Shown piece after piece: positions 48,208 to 57,880 of a stretch of DNA of 64,000 nucleotides; within the stretch, counting starts at the first letter, position 1, and each line of letters opens with the position of its first letter. Source of the stretch: Candidatus Proelusimicrobium tauri (GTDB lineage: Bacteria > Elusimicrobiota > Elusimicrobia > Elusimicrobiales > Elusimicrobiaceae). The position numbers and the translations under genes were made by a program. The DNA is taken from positions 12,485 to 76,484 of the forward strand of contig DBYY01000002.1 in assembly GCA_002311025.1 (NCBI GenBank), read 5' to 3'. Under the pieces are notes generated by a model. That model searched no databases and had not been told where the DNA came from. It saw nothing but the letters and a program-made list of their open reading frames with translations.

Positions 48208-50067
48208 CTAACCTCTGATAATAGCCTTAAGTTTGCAAGTATTAAAGCATTGTCCGCATTTAATACATTTAGATTGGTCAATAGAGTGTTTTTGCCTAAT
48301 TTCACCGCTGATAGCACCAACGGGGCAGGCTTTTTTACACATACCGCAACCAACGCATTTATCGGTAATTTCAAATTTTGCTAAATTTTTACATTTACCG
48401 GTGTGGCAGCGTTTATCCTTAATATGTTCATCATATTCGTGTCTGAAGAACTTTAAGGTTGAAAGAACCGGATTCGGTGCGGTTTGACCCAAAGCACAGA
48501 GGGAGGCTCTTTTCATTGCTGTTGCGATTTCTTCAATCTTTTGTAAATCTTCTTCCTTTGCGGTACCGTCGGTAATTTTATTTAAATAACCGAGTAATTG
48601 ATATCCGCCGATACGGCACGGAGAGCATTTACCGCAAGATTCATCAACGCAGAATTCAAGGTAGAATTTAGCAATATCTACCATACAATCTGTTTCGTCC
48701 ATAACGATAAGACCGCCTGAACCCATAATTGAACCGATTTCCTGTAAAGATTCATAGGTAATAGGCATATGGAAGTGGTCGCCGTCAATAACACCGCCGG
48801 AAGGACCGCCGGTTTGAACGGCTTTAACTTTATCGCCGTGTAAAGGACCGCCACCGATATCATAGACAACTTCTTTAACGGTAATACCTAAAGGTACTTC
48901 AATAAGACCGGTATTTTTAACTTTACCTGTCATAGCGAATACTTTTGTTCCGGTTGATTTGCCTGAACCCATTGAAGCATACCAAGCACCGCCCTTTGTC
49001 ATAATATAAGGAACGTTTGCTAAAGTTTCAACGTTGTTAATAGAGGTCGGTTTGCCCCATAAACCTTTAACAGCCGGGAAAGGCGGTTTGGGTCTGGGTG
49101 TACCTCTGTTACCTTCAATAGAGGTGATAAGGGCGGTTTCTTCACCGCAGACAAATGCGCCTGCACCGAAGCGGATTTCCAAGTCATAACTAAAACCGCT
49201 ACCTAAAATATTTTTACCTAAAAGACCTTTTTTATAACAGGCATCAATGGCCTTTTGAACACGTTCAATGGCTAAAGGATATTCGGCGCGGATATAGAAG
49301 AAACCTCTTGTTGCACCGATTGCAAAACCTGCAATAATCATACCTTCTACAACTGAGTGCGGGTTACCTTCCAAAAGTGAGCGGTCCATATAAGCACCGG
49401 GGTCACCTTCGTCACCGTTACAAATCATATATTTAACTTTGCTTTGCGGTTTTCTTGTTAAATCCCATTTAAGCCAAGTAGGGAAACCTGCACCGCCGCG
49501 ACCGCGAAGACCGCTGGTTTTCATTTCATCAATAACAAATTGTTGACCTTTTTCAAGGGCTTTTGCCAAACCTTCATAACCGCCGTGAGCGATATATTCG
49601 TTAATATCTTCGGGGTTGATTTTGCCGCAGTCAGCAAGCAAAATGCGGTGTTGTTTTTGATAGAAAGGAATATCTTTTAAAGTTTTACAGTGTTTTTGAT
49701 CGGTAGGATTTACATATAAAAGGCGGTCAATAACTTCACCTTTCATAACGGTTTTTTCTACGATTTCTTCAACATCACTAACTTTAACTTTTGTATAGAA
49801 AATATCACCGACGCTTACAAGAGGACCTTGTGCGCAGAAACCTTGACAACCGCTCTTTGAAATATAGGTTGAGTGTTCGCGGCAACCGTCGGTAATTTCT
49901 ACTGTATAAGGAAGCCCTCTCTTTTTATATTCCTTTTGGAAGGCCTCGTAAACTTGTTGAGAACCGCCTGCAATACAACCGGTTCCGCCGCATACCACGA
50001 TACGTTTATCAATATTGGCATATTGTTTGTTAAATTTTTCTTTAATATCGTTAATCAATTTTGCCAT
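48208..50067 (-). CDS. hydB: Hydrogenase NADH-binding flavoprotein subunit HydB (NuoF-like)
   Basis: 619 residues. An N-terminal thioredoxin-like [2Fe-2S] domain (VCGGTGCIAGGSQQVYEAF ... CREH ... CQGFCAQGP) is followed by the NuoF core: GRGGAGFPTWLKWDL for NAD, GAGAFVCGEETALI for FMN, and ESCGKCSPCRIG for a [4Fe-4S] cluster. The C-terminus has two ferredoxin-like motifs (CVGCGMCKKACPVG and CIKCGQCFNTCK). It oxidises NADH and passes electrons to HydA. It is 6 bases from hydA. Confidence 0.95.
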   Translation of the reverse strand: MAKLINDIKEKFNKQYANIDKRIVVCGGTGCIAGGSQQVYEAFQKEYKKRGLPYTVEITDGCREHSTYISKSGCQGFCAQGPLVSVGDIFYTKVKVSDVEEIVEKTVMKGEVIDRLLYVNPTDQKHCKTLKDIPFYQKQHRILLADCGKINPEDINEYIAHGGYEGLAKALEKGQQFVIDEMKTSGLRGRGGAGFPTWLKWDLTRKPQSKVKYMICNGDEGDPGAYMDRSLLEGNPHSVVEGMIIAGFAIGATRGFFYIRAEYPLAIERVQKAIDACYKKGLLGKNILGSGFSYDLEIRFGAGAFVCGEETALITSIEGNRGTPRPKPPFPAVKGLWGKPTSINNVETLANVPYIMTKGGAWYASMGSGKSTGTKVFAMTGKVKNTGLIEVPLGITVKEVVYDIGGGPLHGDKVKAVQTGGPSGGVIDGDHFHMPITYESLQEIGSIMGSGGLIVMDETDCMVDIAKFYLEFCVDESCGKCSPCRIGGYQLLGYLNKITDGTAKEEDLQKIEEIATAMKRASLCALGQTAPNPVLSTLKFFRHEYDEHIKDKRCHTGKCKNLAKFEITDKCVGCGMCKKACPVGAISGEIRQKHSIDQSKCIKCGQCFNTCKLKAIIRG

Positions 50068-50072
50068 AAAAG

Positions 50073-50549
50073 TTATTCTCCCTTAGTTGCCTCATCTAAA
50101 ATGGTCTTAATATCGCCGGCTTTAAGTTGACCGTGAATTTTACCATTTACGGAAATAACAGGCGCAAGCCCGCAACAACCGATACATCTTAAACCCATAA
50201 CGGAAAATTTGCCGTCTTCGGAAGTTTGCCCGTCTTTTAAACCTGTATATTTTTCAATTGCTTTTAAAAGTTCGGGGGCGCCTTTAAGATAGCAAGCCGT
50301 ACCGATACAAACATTAATTTGATATTTTGCCGGCTTCGTTAACTTAAAGAAACTATAAAAGGTTAAAACCTCATATATCTTTGCTAAGGCAATACCTGTT
50401 TCTTTGGATATTTCCATAGCGGCCCAGCGGGGTACATAGCCCAACCTGCTTTGCACAGAATGCAGCATCATAACAAGGCTGCCTTCTACTTTCTTCCATT
50501 TTTTAATGATATCGCTGATGTCTTCACGCGTATTTGTTCCTTGAGACAT
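50073..50549 (-). CDS. hydC: Hydrogenase [2Fe-2S] subunit HydC (NuoE-like)
   Basis: 158 residues from the ATG at 50549, whose GGAGGG ribosome binding site overlaps an earlier in-frame ATG at 50564 that is therefore less likely. A helical N-terminal half (LHSVQSRLGYVP) leads to a thioredoxin-fold domain with the four cluster cysteines in CIGTACYLKGA and LRCIGCCGLAP. First gene of hydCBA. The usual NuoE order before NuoF is kept. Confidence 0.94.
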   Translation of the reverse strand: MSQGTNTREDISDIIKKWKKVEGSLVMMLHSVQSRLGYVPRWAAMEISKETGIALAKIYEVLTFYSFFKLTKPAKYQINVCIGTACYLKGAPELLKAIEKYTGLKDGQTSEDGKFSVMGLRCIGCCGLAPVISVNGKIHGQLKAGDIKTILDEATKGE

Positions 50550-50593
50550 TAAAATGCCCTCCATTTATTTTTTATAAAATAAAAATTTTCTTT

Positions 50594-51061
50594 TTATTTT
50601 AATTGTTGTTCAATTGCAACAGGGAAAGGTAATTGCCCGATAGGAGTGTCAAAATAAATATTACCTACTACCTTATATTTAAGCGAAATGCTGTTTGTTG
50701 CAACTAAACCGGCAATATTTTTGCCGAGTTTTTCAAAAGGTATAACAACGGTTGCCTTACCTACATTGCTTGCCATAGGTTCAATTTGCATTGCTCCGAA
50801 AGCAATATCGGCAATATCATTACCGTTTAAATATAATTTACCTTGAAAACGATTAACTTTTGCCGTGGTTGTTTTGCTGTTATTGGCAACTAAAACGCCA
50901 ACACCTAAAGTTAAATTTGTTAAACTTACATCTTCGGTAGAAACACCGGCAAGAGAGTATTTGCAGTTTACCATTTGTTCTTGCATGTTTTTTACAGTGG
51001 AACAAGAACAAATAAAACCAAGAGATAAAACCAAAAGTAAAAAAAGTTTAAATTTCTTCAT
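50594..51061 (-). CDS. LEA type 2 (WHy-domain) family lipoprotein
   Basis: 155 residues. Lipoprotein signal peptide with a cysteine at about residue 18-20 (FICSCS). The rest is a single beta-sandwich of LEA14/WHy type, with LTLGVGVLVANNSKTTTAKVNRFQGKLYLNG (shown only as LTLGVGVLVANNS and FQGKLYLNG) and a final YFDTPIGQLPFPV strand. Role unknown, perhaps envelope stress. No ribosome binding site; TATAAT lies 8 bases before the ATG, implying a leaderless mRNA. Confidence 0.78.
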   Translation of the reverse strand: MKKFKLFLLLVLSLGFICSCSTVKNMQEQMVNCKYSLAGVSTEDVSLTNLTLGVGVLVANNSKTTTAKVNRFQGKLYLNGNDIADIAFGAMQIEPMASNVGKATVVIPFEKLGKNIAGLVATNSISLKYKVVGNIYFDTPIGQLPFPVAIEQQLK

Positions 51062-51069
51062 ATATATAT

Positions 51070-51075
51070 ATTATA
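51070..51075 (-). promoter_or_regulatory. -10 box at the LEA lipoprotein start, leaderless
   Basis: TATAAT on the minus strand is followed by eight alternating A/T bases and then the ATG at 51061. Confidence 0.45.
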
Positions 51076-51116
51076 ATATATTTATATCTTTTTTAGGATA
51101 TGCTTAGGAGGGTATT

Positions 51117-52355
51117 ATGGAAAACTTTAAAGAAGAACTTTTAAATTCTTTAACAAAATATGTTCAAATTGAATCCGGCAGCGAGTTTAATAAAGAAACT
51201 TGCCCAAGTACGCCCGGTCAACTTGAACTTGCAAAAGTTCTTGAAAAAGATTTAAAAAATATAGGTATTACGGAAGTTTCAATTGATAGAAACGGCTATT
51301 TGTTTGCAACTATTCCCGCTAACATTGATAAAAAAGTGCCGGTTATCGGTTTTCTTGCGCACATGGATACTTATCCCGGTTTCACTATCGGGCGCAAAGT
51401 TATTCCGCAGGTTCATAAAAATTATCAAGGCGGTGATATTGTTGTAAGCAAAGAACATAATGTAATTATCAGTCCTAAAAATTGTCCTAGTTTAAAAACT
51501 GTTATAGGCCATGATATTGTAACTTCAAGCGGAGATACTTTGCTTGGTACCGATGATAAAGGCGGTATAGTTATAATTATGGCTATGACAAAATATTTAT
51601 TGAAACATCCCGAGATTAAACACGGTAAAATAAGAATTGCTTTTACCCCTGATGAAGAAATCGGTAAAGGTTCCGACCATTTTGATGTTAAAGCCTTTGG
51701 TGCTGATTTTGCTTATACACTAGATGGGCAATGCGGCGAAGGTATTGTTTATGAAAATTTTAATGCCGCAGGTATCACTATTGATATTACAGGTGTTTTG
51801 GCTCATACCGGCTATGCTAAAGGTGTGATGCAAAATCCTGTTAGAATCGCAAGTGATATTGTTGCCGCTTGGCCCGAAAAAATGTTGCCTGAAACAACAA
51901 CAGGTTATGAAGGATTTGTTTGCTTCAATGATTTAAAAGCAGATTTTGAAAAAGCAACTTTAAAAGCAGCCGTGCGTGATTTTACCGCAAAAGGACTTGA
52001 AGAAAAAATTAATCTTGTGAAAGAAATTGTTTCAAAAGTTCAAAAGAAATATCCGACAGCAACTTTAAAAGTTGAAGTAAAAGAACAATATAAAAATATG
52101 GCAGAAGTCATTGAAAAAAATCCGAAAATTGTTGAACTTGCAAGAAAAGCATTTAAAGAAAACGGACTTAAACCTTCAGGTGAGCCGATTAGGGGCGGCA
52201 CAGACGGCGCAAGACTTTCTTTTATGGGACTTGCGACCCCTAATATTGACGCAGGTTACTCTACTCCTCATGGTCCGTTTGAGTGGGCAAGTTTAGACTT
52301 GATGGATAAAATTGTTCACGCTTTAATAACTATTGTTCAAGATAATATAAAATAA
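51117..52355 (+). CDS. pepT: Peptidase T (tripeptide aminopeptidase)
   Basis: 412 residues, normal for PepT. M20 metal-site motifs: FLAHMDTYPGF with the first His and Asp, LGTDDKGG with the bridging Asp, TPDEEIGKG with the catalytic Glu-Glu, and the late RGGTDGARLSFMGLATPNI and STPHGPFEW with the final His. The ribosome binding site is AGGAGGG. It removes N-terminal residues from tripeptides in the cytosol, downstream of the peptide transporter at 44 kb in function. Confidence 0.95.
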   Translation: MENFKEELLNSLTKYVQIESGSEFNKETCPSTPGQLELAKVLEKDLKNIGITEVSIDRNGYLFATIPANIDKKVPVIGFLAHMDTYPGFTIGRKVIPQVHKNYQGGDIVVSKEHNVIISPKNCPSLKTVIGHDIVTSSGDTLLGTDDKGGIVIIMAMTKYLLKHPEIKHGKIRIAFTPDEEIGKGSDHFDVKAFGADFAYTLDGQCGEGIVYENFNAAGITIDITGVLAHTGYAKGVMQNPVRIASDIVAAWPEKMLPETTTGYEGFVCFNDLKADFEKATLKAAVRDFTAKGLEEKINLVKEIVSKVQKKYPTATLKVEVKEQYKNMAEVIEKNPKIVELARKAFKENGLKPSGEPIRGGTDGARLSFMGLATPNIDAGYSTPHGPFEWASLDLMDKIVHALITIVQDNIK

Positions 52356-52370
52356 AAAGAGTCTTATAAA

Positions 52371-52411
52371 AAACAAACCCGCTTGTAAAAACTTACAAGC
52401 GGGTTTGTTTT
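52371..52411. terminator. Bidirectional terminator
   Basis: AAACAAACCCGCTTGTAA (52371-52388) pairs perfectly with 52393-52410. It separates convergent pepT and the GYF-like protein gene. Confidence 0.93.
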
Positions 52412-52422
52412 ACTTTAAAGAC

Positions 52423-54819
52423 TTAATTATTTGCCAGTTGTTGCTGCTGGACATTTTTTTGATAAGGCGTTAGCATAAGATTATTTGCTTCTGAATTTGT
52501 TGCTTCAACAGTGTAAGTGACAGTATTGTAATTGAAGAGATAATTAACTTGTGCATAACCTTCGCTATTAGTCGGGGAAGATACAGTGACTCTATAATAA
52601 GTAAGATCGTTTGGCAATTGTGTAGCATCCCATTTAAGTTGACTATATATATTAGGATGGACCAACTTAATTTTTTCATCCAAAGAAATACCTTCCGGAA
52701 GTTGATAATCTTTAACCTCTTTTATAAGATTCTTGATACGTAAGGCTGCTGCTTCTTCAAGGTCCTTTTTGGCAAGATCGATAGGTGTTACCGGTGTTTC
52801 AATGACAACCTTCTTCTTTTCCCCACCGGTTAATGAAGTATATAAAGCATGGAAAGGACTAAATCCTTTAGGTATAATATTGATTTGTGCAATTAAGGCC
52901 ACAAAACCCATAACCATAACCAATAACAAGAAGAGTAATCCAAAAGTTTTAAGTAAGTTAATGAAGTTGCTATTTCTTTCAACTTTTGCCATTGCTACTT
53001 CCGCATCGTGTAAATGTTGGATTTGTGTTTGAGAGAAAGGATCTTGATGTTCCCCTTCTACCATAGGAACCGTTTTAATTGCAGCGGGTTTAACTCTGCG
53101 AACATTTTGAAGAGAAACTTGGTGTTGTCCTTGATCTGATTTTATATCCAAGATTTCAGGTTTTCCTTCTTTTTGATCAGATTCCATTACTTGCAAATTA
53201 TTTTCTTCACCGGTTTCTGCAGGCGGAATATAATCTGAAATAAAAGCAGTGGGCTGATCTAAAAACACAGTTTCTATATCGGAAGAGAAAGTATTAAGGA
53301 AATTATCTTTCTCAGGTATAGTTTGGGTTTTTTGGCTGGGAATATTTTCTTCTGCTTGATTTTCTTCACTGCCTTCTTCTTTTATTTCCTCTACGATAAT
53401 ATCAGGATGAATTTCCGCAGGAATAACGATTCCGGTTGGTTGATTTTCTTCGGAATTGCTTTCTTCCTGTTTGTTTTCTTGAGGTTGATCCGCGGGTGCT
53501 TCTTGTTGAACAGGGGTTTCTTCTTCAATAGGATATCTTCCTGTCAATTCTTCTAAGGTTGTTGGATGTTCTTCAATATTATCCGGTTGAGGTTGTGTTT
53601 GTAAATCTAAAATATCATTTTCCTGTTTAGGTTCAACTTCTTTTACAGGTTTACTTTCTTGTAATTCAGCCACAAGAGCAGGCGAAGTCTTAAAAGTATC
53701 TTCAAGAGGTTTTTGATCTTGAATTTCAACTTCATTTTCTTCAGCAAATTCCTGTAAAACTTCTTGAACTTCTTTTGGTGCAGGAGTATTGTTTTCAATA
53801 ACAGGTTTTTCCCCATTATTTGTATCTATGATAAAGTTATCATCTTCCAAAGAAATTTCTTCTTCGGGATTAAATTCTTCTTCTTCAACAGGTTGTTCTT
53901 GCGGTGTAGGTTGTTCTTCCTGAACAGGTTGCTCTTGTTGTGCGGGTTGTTCTTCCACAACGGGTTCAGAGTCAAATAAACGAGTTAAGGGTTTTTTATC
54001 CGCAGCACCTAAGGGAGTCAATTCAGTTTGAGTGAAATCTTGTTTTTGTGCTACTTCATCTAAAACTCTTACTTCTCCGTCTAAAGGCATAACGTTTTTG
54101 AGGCTTTCTTCCTGAGATTTTTCTTTAGTAGGTTTTTCTTCTGATTTTACTTCTTCAGGTTTTTCTTCTTCCTCTTGATCGGAAATATCAATATTGTTAT
54201 TGTTAACAATGTCTATTGCCTGAAGGGTTTGATTTTCCTTTTTAGTTTTTTTACTTGAAATAGTTGTTCTGATAGCAGTTTTTAAGATTTCTTCTTCACT
54301 TTCGGTATTATCTTCGTCTTCGTGTTTGTCTACGTCGAAAACTTCCAATTTATCAAAGGAAATAACTTCCGTAGGCGGTTCTGAAAAAAGTTCTTCTTTA
54401 ATTTTTTCTTCTTCGCTTAATTCTTTATTTTCTTGGGCCGTCTCTTCAGGGAAAATGGCTTCTGTTTGTCCAAAAGGAGTATTAGCATTATTTTGCTGAG
54501 GTTGATTTTCCGGTTCTTTCTTTTCTTCAGTACCGAAAATATTGCTCGATAAAATTGTCCCTTTAGGTTCCTTTAAAAAGGTATCTTGAGGTTTTGCGGC
54601 AAATTTCTCAATAATTTGTTTTGAGGGCGGCGGGGGCGGTGCCGGTTGTTTATATGCCTCTATTAGCATCTTTGCCGGCATCCATTCTTGTGATTCACCC
54701 GGTGCCGGTGTTTCTTTACAAACTAAAGTATCTGCATTAAAACCTTTTATTGCAGATAATTCCCCTTCTTCGAAAGGCATTTCTATAACCTTACCGTTTA
54801 TATAAACCCAATATCTCAT
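52423..54819 (-). CDS. Large acidic single-pass membrane protein with N-terminal GYF-like domain
   Basis: 798 residues. Residues 1-55 (YWVYINGKVIEMPFEEGELS ... WMPAKMLIEAY) resemble GYF_2 domains, followed by a Pro run. Residues ~65-600 are low-complexity, rich in Glu, Gln and Pro, with recurrent QEEQPVQEEQP-like units, and probably disordered. A basic patch precedes a membrane helix (about 645-668, LLFLLLVMVMGFVALIA). A ~110-residue C-terminal domain with KLVHPNIYSQLKWDATQLPND faces the other side. The N-terminus is probably cytosolic and may bind Pro-rich partners. Function unknown. RBS AAGAGGGA. Confidence 0.72.
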   Translation of the reverse strand: MRYWVYINGKVIEMPFEEGELSAIKGFNADTLVCKETPAPGESQEWMPAKMLIEAYKQPAPPPPPSKQIIEKFAAKPQDTFLKEPKGTILSSNIFGTEEKKEPENQPQQNNANTPFGQTEAIFPEETAQENKELSEEEKIKEELFSEPPTEVISFDKLEVFDVDKHEDEDNTESEEEILKTAIRTTISSKKTKKENQTLQAIDIVNNNNIDISDQEEEEKPEEVKSEEKPTKEKSQEESLKNVMPLDGEVRVLDEVAQKQDFTQTELTPLGAADKKPLTRLFDSEPVVEEQPAQQEQPVQEEQPTPQEQPVEEEEFNPEEEISLEDDNFIIDTNNGEKPVIENNTPAPKEVQEVLQEFAEENEVEIQDQKPLEDTFKTSPALVAELQESKPVKEVEPKQENDILDLQTQPQPDNIEEHPTTLEELTGRYPIEEETPVQQEAPADQPQENKQEESNSEENQPTGIVIPAEIHPDIIVEEIKEEGSEENQAEENIPSQKTQTIPEKDNFLNTFSSDIETVFLDQPTAFISDYIPPAETGEENNLQVMESDQKEGKPEILDIKSDQGQHQVSLQNVRRVKPAAIKTVPMVEGEHQDPFSQTQIQHLHDAEVAMAKVERNSNFINLLKTFGLLFLLLVMVMGFVALIAQINIIPKGFSPFHALYTSLTGGEKKKVVIETPVTPIDLAKKDLEEAAALRIKNLIKEVKDYQLPEGISLDEKIKLVHPNIYSQLKWDATQLPNDLTYYRVTVSSPTNSEGYAQVNYLFNYNTVTYTVEATNSEANNLMLTPYQKNVQQQQLANN

Positions 54820-54892
54820 AAAAAGTATCCCTCTTAATTTTTACCTATTACAAAGATAGTCTAGCATATTATTACTAAAAAGTCTTGTTTAT

Positions 54893-56449
54893 TTAATTGA
54901 ACTTATTTACAACTCTTAAAGATGTTTCCTTGTGCGAGGATGTTTGAGCATAAAAATCTCTATAAGAGTTAATAATTTCAAAAGTGCTTATCGGTTGCTT
55001 ATTTAATTCTTTTAAAATAGTTTCAACGCTGGTTTCGGGGGCGTCTTCCTGTAATAGCATAAGACAAGTTTTTCCCCAAGTTTCGCTGATGTTACCGTTT
55101 AATTGTTCAATAATTAAAGTTAAAGCGTAGCAATATTTTGAACTGTTTTTCTGCCAAAAATCATATTGGCTTAAAGTTGTGTGGAAGAAATTTAAAACTT
55201 CTTCTTTTGTTTTTGTTCCTAAATAGGAGTTTAAGGCTTCTTGTTCAAAAGTGTTTGAGAAGAGATTTTTCCTCTTATCAAACAAGAAATTTGCTTGGGC
55301 GCTTGCTTCTTTAAAAGTTAATTTGCCAAGCAAAACTTTAAGACCGATATCTGCATTTTCTTTACAAACGCCACCTTTTAAACGAGATGTAATACTTTGT
55401 AAAAGTAAAGATAAATCCTGCACGGAAATTTTACCGTAAAAACGCAAAGTTAATTCTTTGGCAAAAGGTGCAAAAACTTTACTTGCGCAAAGAGAACGCA
55501 AAAATAGAATTTTTCCTTTATTGTAAGAGGCCATATTTTCCGCTTCTTTTAAATTTTCTTGTGTTGCTTCAAGCATAACTTTTATGGCTAAAGATAAATT
55601 TTCAACGGGAGAATAAACATAATCAAATCTTTTTAGCAGAGTTTGCAATATGGCAGAAATTTCCTGCGGTGTTTTTATCGGACTGTATTTTAGATATAAA
55701 TTTTGTAAGTCCGAAGTCAAAATAGGTAATTTTAAAAAGGATGCAAGTTTTGTAATTTCGCAGGCTTCGCTATAAGTTATATTGCCTTTTAAAACATTTA
55801 CGGTAAGGTCTTTATTTAAAGTTTTATCGTCATAGATGTTTCTTAATTCATTAAAAAGTTTTTCCCACTCCGCTTTTAAACTGAGGGAAGTTTGATTGAA
55901 AAATAAATCAGATAAATCCAAGTATTCCGCTTGATTGATTTGTTTCTCTTTTAATAAGGTATTTAAAAAGTTTTTTTCTGTTTCCAAAGTAGGTAAAAAA
56001 GTTTCCTCTTTTTTATTTGCTTCATCAAGCAAAGTATCTATTATGCCGGATAATGCGGAAGAATCTCTTTTTAATTCAAAATCGGGGTTTAATTTATCGC
56101 ACGCTTCAATAAATAAAGGGTTTGATAAAGGTGAACCGTAAACTTTAAAAAGGAGTTTAACATAGTCTTCATCTAAAACAAGTTCTTGGCAAATTTCACT
56201 TAAGGCCTGACGCGATTTTAAGACTTCTATTTTGTGTTTGGCGGCCTCTATTGAGGTAAAACCGAGCAAAACATCTGCTAAAATATTATCCGCTTCAAAA
56301 GTTTCTTTTAGAGAAAGTTTTGTTTTCAAAGAAGCAAGTTCTTCTTTTAAGTTATTGATATTACTTCTTTTTAAGGCAAGCCATTTTATAGCATACGGCG
56401 TTGCTTTCGGAAGTAAAGTTGAAAGGGTTTCTTCTTTAGTTTGGTTCAT
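54893..56449 (-). CDS. Helical repeat protein of unknown function
   Basis: 518 residues, nearly all helical, without signal peptide or membrane segment. At least three similar modules can be seen, marked by LADVLLGFTSIEAAKHK (about 40), LTVNVLKGNITYSEACEI (about 225) and IGLKVLLGKLTFKEASAQ (about 385), each followed by a short hydrophobic helix pair. I do not recognise the family. It follows the cyclohydrolase gene by 9 bases and is probably in the same operon. Confidence 0.7.
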   Translation of the reverse strand: MNQTKEETLSTLLPKATPYAIKWLALKRSNINNLKEELASLKTKLSLKETFEADNILADVLLGFTSIEAAKHKIEVLKSRQALSEICQELVLDEDYVKLLFKVYGSPLSNPLFIEACDKLNPDFELKRDSSALSGIIDTLLDEANKKEETFLPTLETEKNFLNTLLKEKQINQAEYLDLSDLFFNQTSLSLKAEWEKLFNELRNIYDDKTLNKDLTVNVLKGNITYSEACEITKLASFLKLPILTSDLQNLYLKYSPIKTPQEISAILQTLLKRFDYVYSPVENLSLAIKVMLEATQENLKEAENMASYNKGKILFLRSLCASKVFAPFAKELTLRFYGKISVQDLSLLLQSITSRLKGGVCKENADIGLKVLLGKLTFKEASAQANFLFDKRKNLFSNTFEQEALNSYLGTKTKEEVLNFFHTTLSQYDFWQKNSSKYCYALTLIIEQLNGNISETWGKTCLMLLQEDAPETSVETILKELNKQPISTFEIINSYRDFYAQTSSHKETSLRVVNKFN

Positions 56450-56458
56450 AAAACAAGT

Positions 56459-57037
56459 TTAGCAAAATTTTTTAATAAAATTAACATCTTTTTGCAAATC
56501 TTTGTTAAAAACATCATCTTTTATATAGATTTGGTTTGCTTTTATATTTTCAATACAACACAATAAAGCCGTTTTTAAAAGATGTTTTGCGCAGTTTACA
56601 TCGGAAGTTATACCTTTAGAAATTTTATTTTCTACTTCTGAAAGTTGCTTTAAAACTTCCACAGTGTTTTGGGCGCATTTTACGGGCACAAGGGCGGCTT
56701 GTTTTAACGCCTCTTGTAAGAAAATGGCTCTTTCTTTACTTGTTTTTGGAAGTTTGCGCGCGCTGACGACTTTTTCATAGGCCTTGGCATCTTCTTGTGC
56801 GCAAAGCAAAAGTGTTTCCTTTAAATTATAAAAGGAATCAACAATTTCTTTTAAAGAACGGGTTTCTTCTTGTGATAAAGAAGGATTTTTTAAAGTGATT
56901 AAAAGCGACATCATTACCAAAGCGCAACCCGTTGCCGCACAAAAAGCACCGGCCGCACCGCCGCCAGGAGCAGGATTATCAGAAGCCAAAGCATCAACAA
57001 AGGCTTGAGCGCCTTGTTGCCAGTTTACATTTACCAT
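56459..57037 (-). CDS. fchA: Methenyltetrahydrofolate cyclohydrolase/cyclodeaminase family protein
   Basis: 192 residues, matching the stand-alone FTCD C-terminal (cyclodeaminase-like) family. The signature ASDNPAPGGGAAGAFCAATGCAL lies near residue 17 (given here in part: PAPGGGAAGA). The rest is a five-helix bundle with QEDAKAYEKVV and VPVKCAQNTVEVL. It would interconvert 5,10-methenyl- and 10-formyl-tetrahydrofolate or deaminate formimino-THF. It overlaps the HAD gene by 7 bases. Confidence 0.88.
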   Translation of the reverse strand: MVNVNWQQGAQAFVDALASDNPAPGGGAAGAFCAATGCALVMMSLLITLKNPSLSQEETRSLKEIVDSFYNLKETLLLCAQEDAKAYEKVVSARKLPKTSKERAIFLQEALKQAALVPVKCAQNTVEVLKQLSEVENKISKGITSDVNCAKHLLKTALLCCIENIKANQIYIKDDVFNKDLQKDVNFIKKFC

Positions 57038-57879
57038 AAAGTTCCGCTCTCCAAATCTTCATATTTTTTGATTCTGAATTTTTTTAGGCTTTCTTCGTCA
57101 ATACCTGTTCTGCTGAAAAAAACGTGTTCAATAGCGCTTGCAGGCATAATATAAGAACCTTTTTTTACGCCTTTTGGATCAGCCGTTAAGCCAAGCCACA
57201 TAAACCAAAGTTTAATATCGGTAAAATCTTTTGCCTCAAGTTCGGCTGCGGCGCGAAGGAGTTTTTCTTTATCGGCTAAAGAAGATTCCGTAACTACGGC
57301 ACTGTGATAGCCGTTTTCTTTGGCTGCTATAATATCGTGATGGGTATCGCCTATCACAAAGACTTCTTCGGGCTTAAAATTATATTTATATTTTTTTGAG
57401 GCATTTTTTACGGCGATAGCAAGCATTTTTGTTCTATCTTCGCTGGCCCAACCGAAACCGCCGGTAGTAAAATATTTATTTAATTTTGCCGGTTCAAGTT
57501 TTATGCGGGCGGCTTCTTCTGTATTACCGGTAGCAAGACCTAAAACAACACCTTTTTGTTTTGATAATTCTTTTAGAAAATTTTCAATACCCGTAATAAG
57601 TCTATATTTTTTATTTTTTATTTGGTGTTGTATTTCTAAAGGTAAAACTTCTAAATAAGCCTTTAGTAAATCTTGCATTATTTTAGCAGAGGGTTTTTTA
57701 TTAAAAACACTTCTGTAAATTAAATCAAAGTTATGTTTATCTGTTCTGCCGACAATTTCCAAAACATCATAGTTCGGTTTTTTGCCGTATTTTTTATAGA
57801 TAATTTCATTTATGGTTTTTACACCACTTGCCCCCGTATTTAAAAGGGTTCCGTCAATATCAAATAATACAAGTTTCAT
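57031..57879 (-). CDS. HAD-superfamily hydrolase, phosphoglycolate phosphatase-like
   Basis: 282 residues. Motif I DIDGTLLNT near residue 7, cap helices to about 90, motif II LATGNT, motif III lysine region and motif IV VIGDTHHDIIAA. The last ~65 residues after the Rossmann core are an extension not usual for Gph. Likely a small-molecule phosphatase with an unknown substrate. It lies 1 base after the EamA gene. Confidence 0.85.
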   Translation of the reverse strand: MKLVLFDIDGTLLNTGASGVKTINEIIYKKYGKKPNYDVLEIVGRTDKHNFDLIYRSVFNKKPSAKIMQDLLKAYLEVLPLEIQHQIKNKKYRLITGIENFLKELSKQKGVVLGLATGNTEEAARIKLEPAKLNKYFTTGGFGWASEDRTKMLAIAVKNASKKYKYNFKPEEVFVIGDTHHDIIAAKENGYHSAVVTESSLADKEKLLRAAAELEAKDFTDIKLWFMWLGLTADPKGVKKGSYIMPASAIEHVFFSRTGIDEESLKKFRIKKYEDLESGTLW

Positions 57880-57880
57880 T

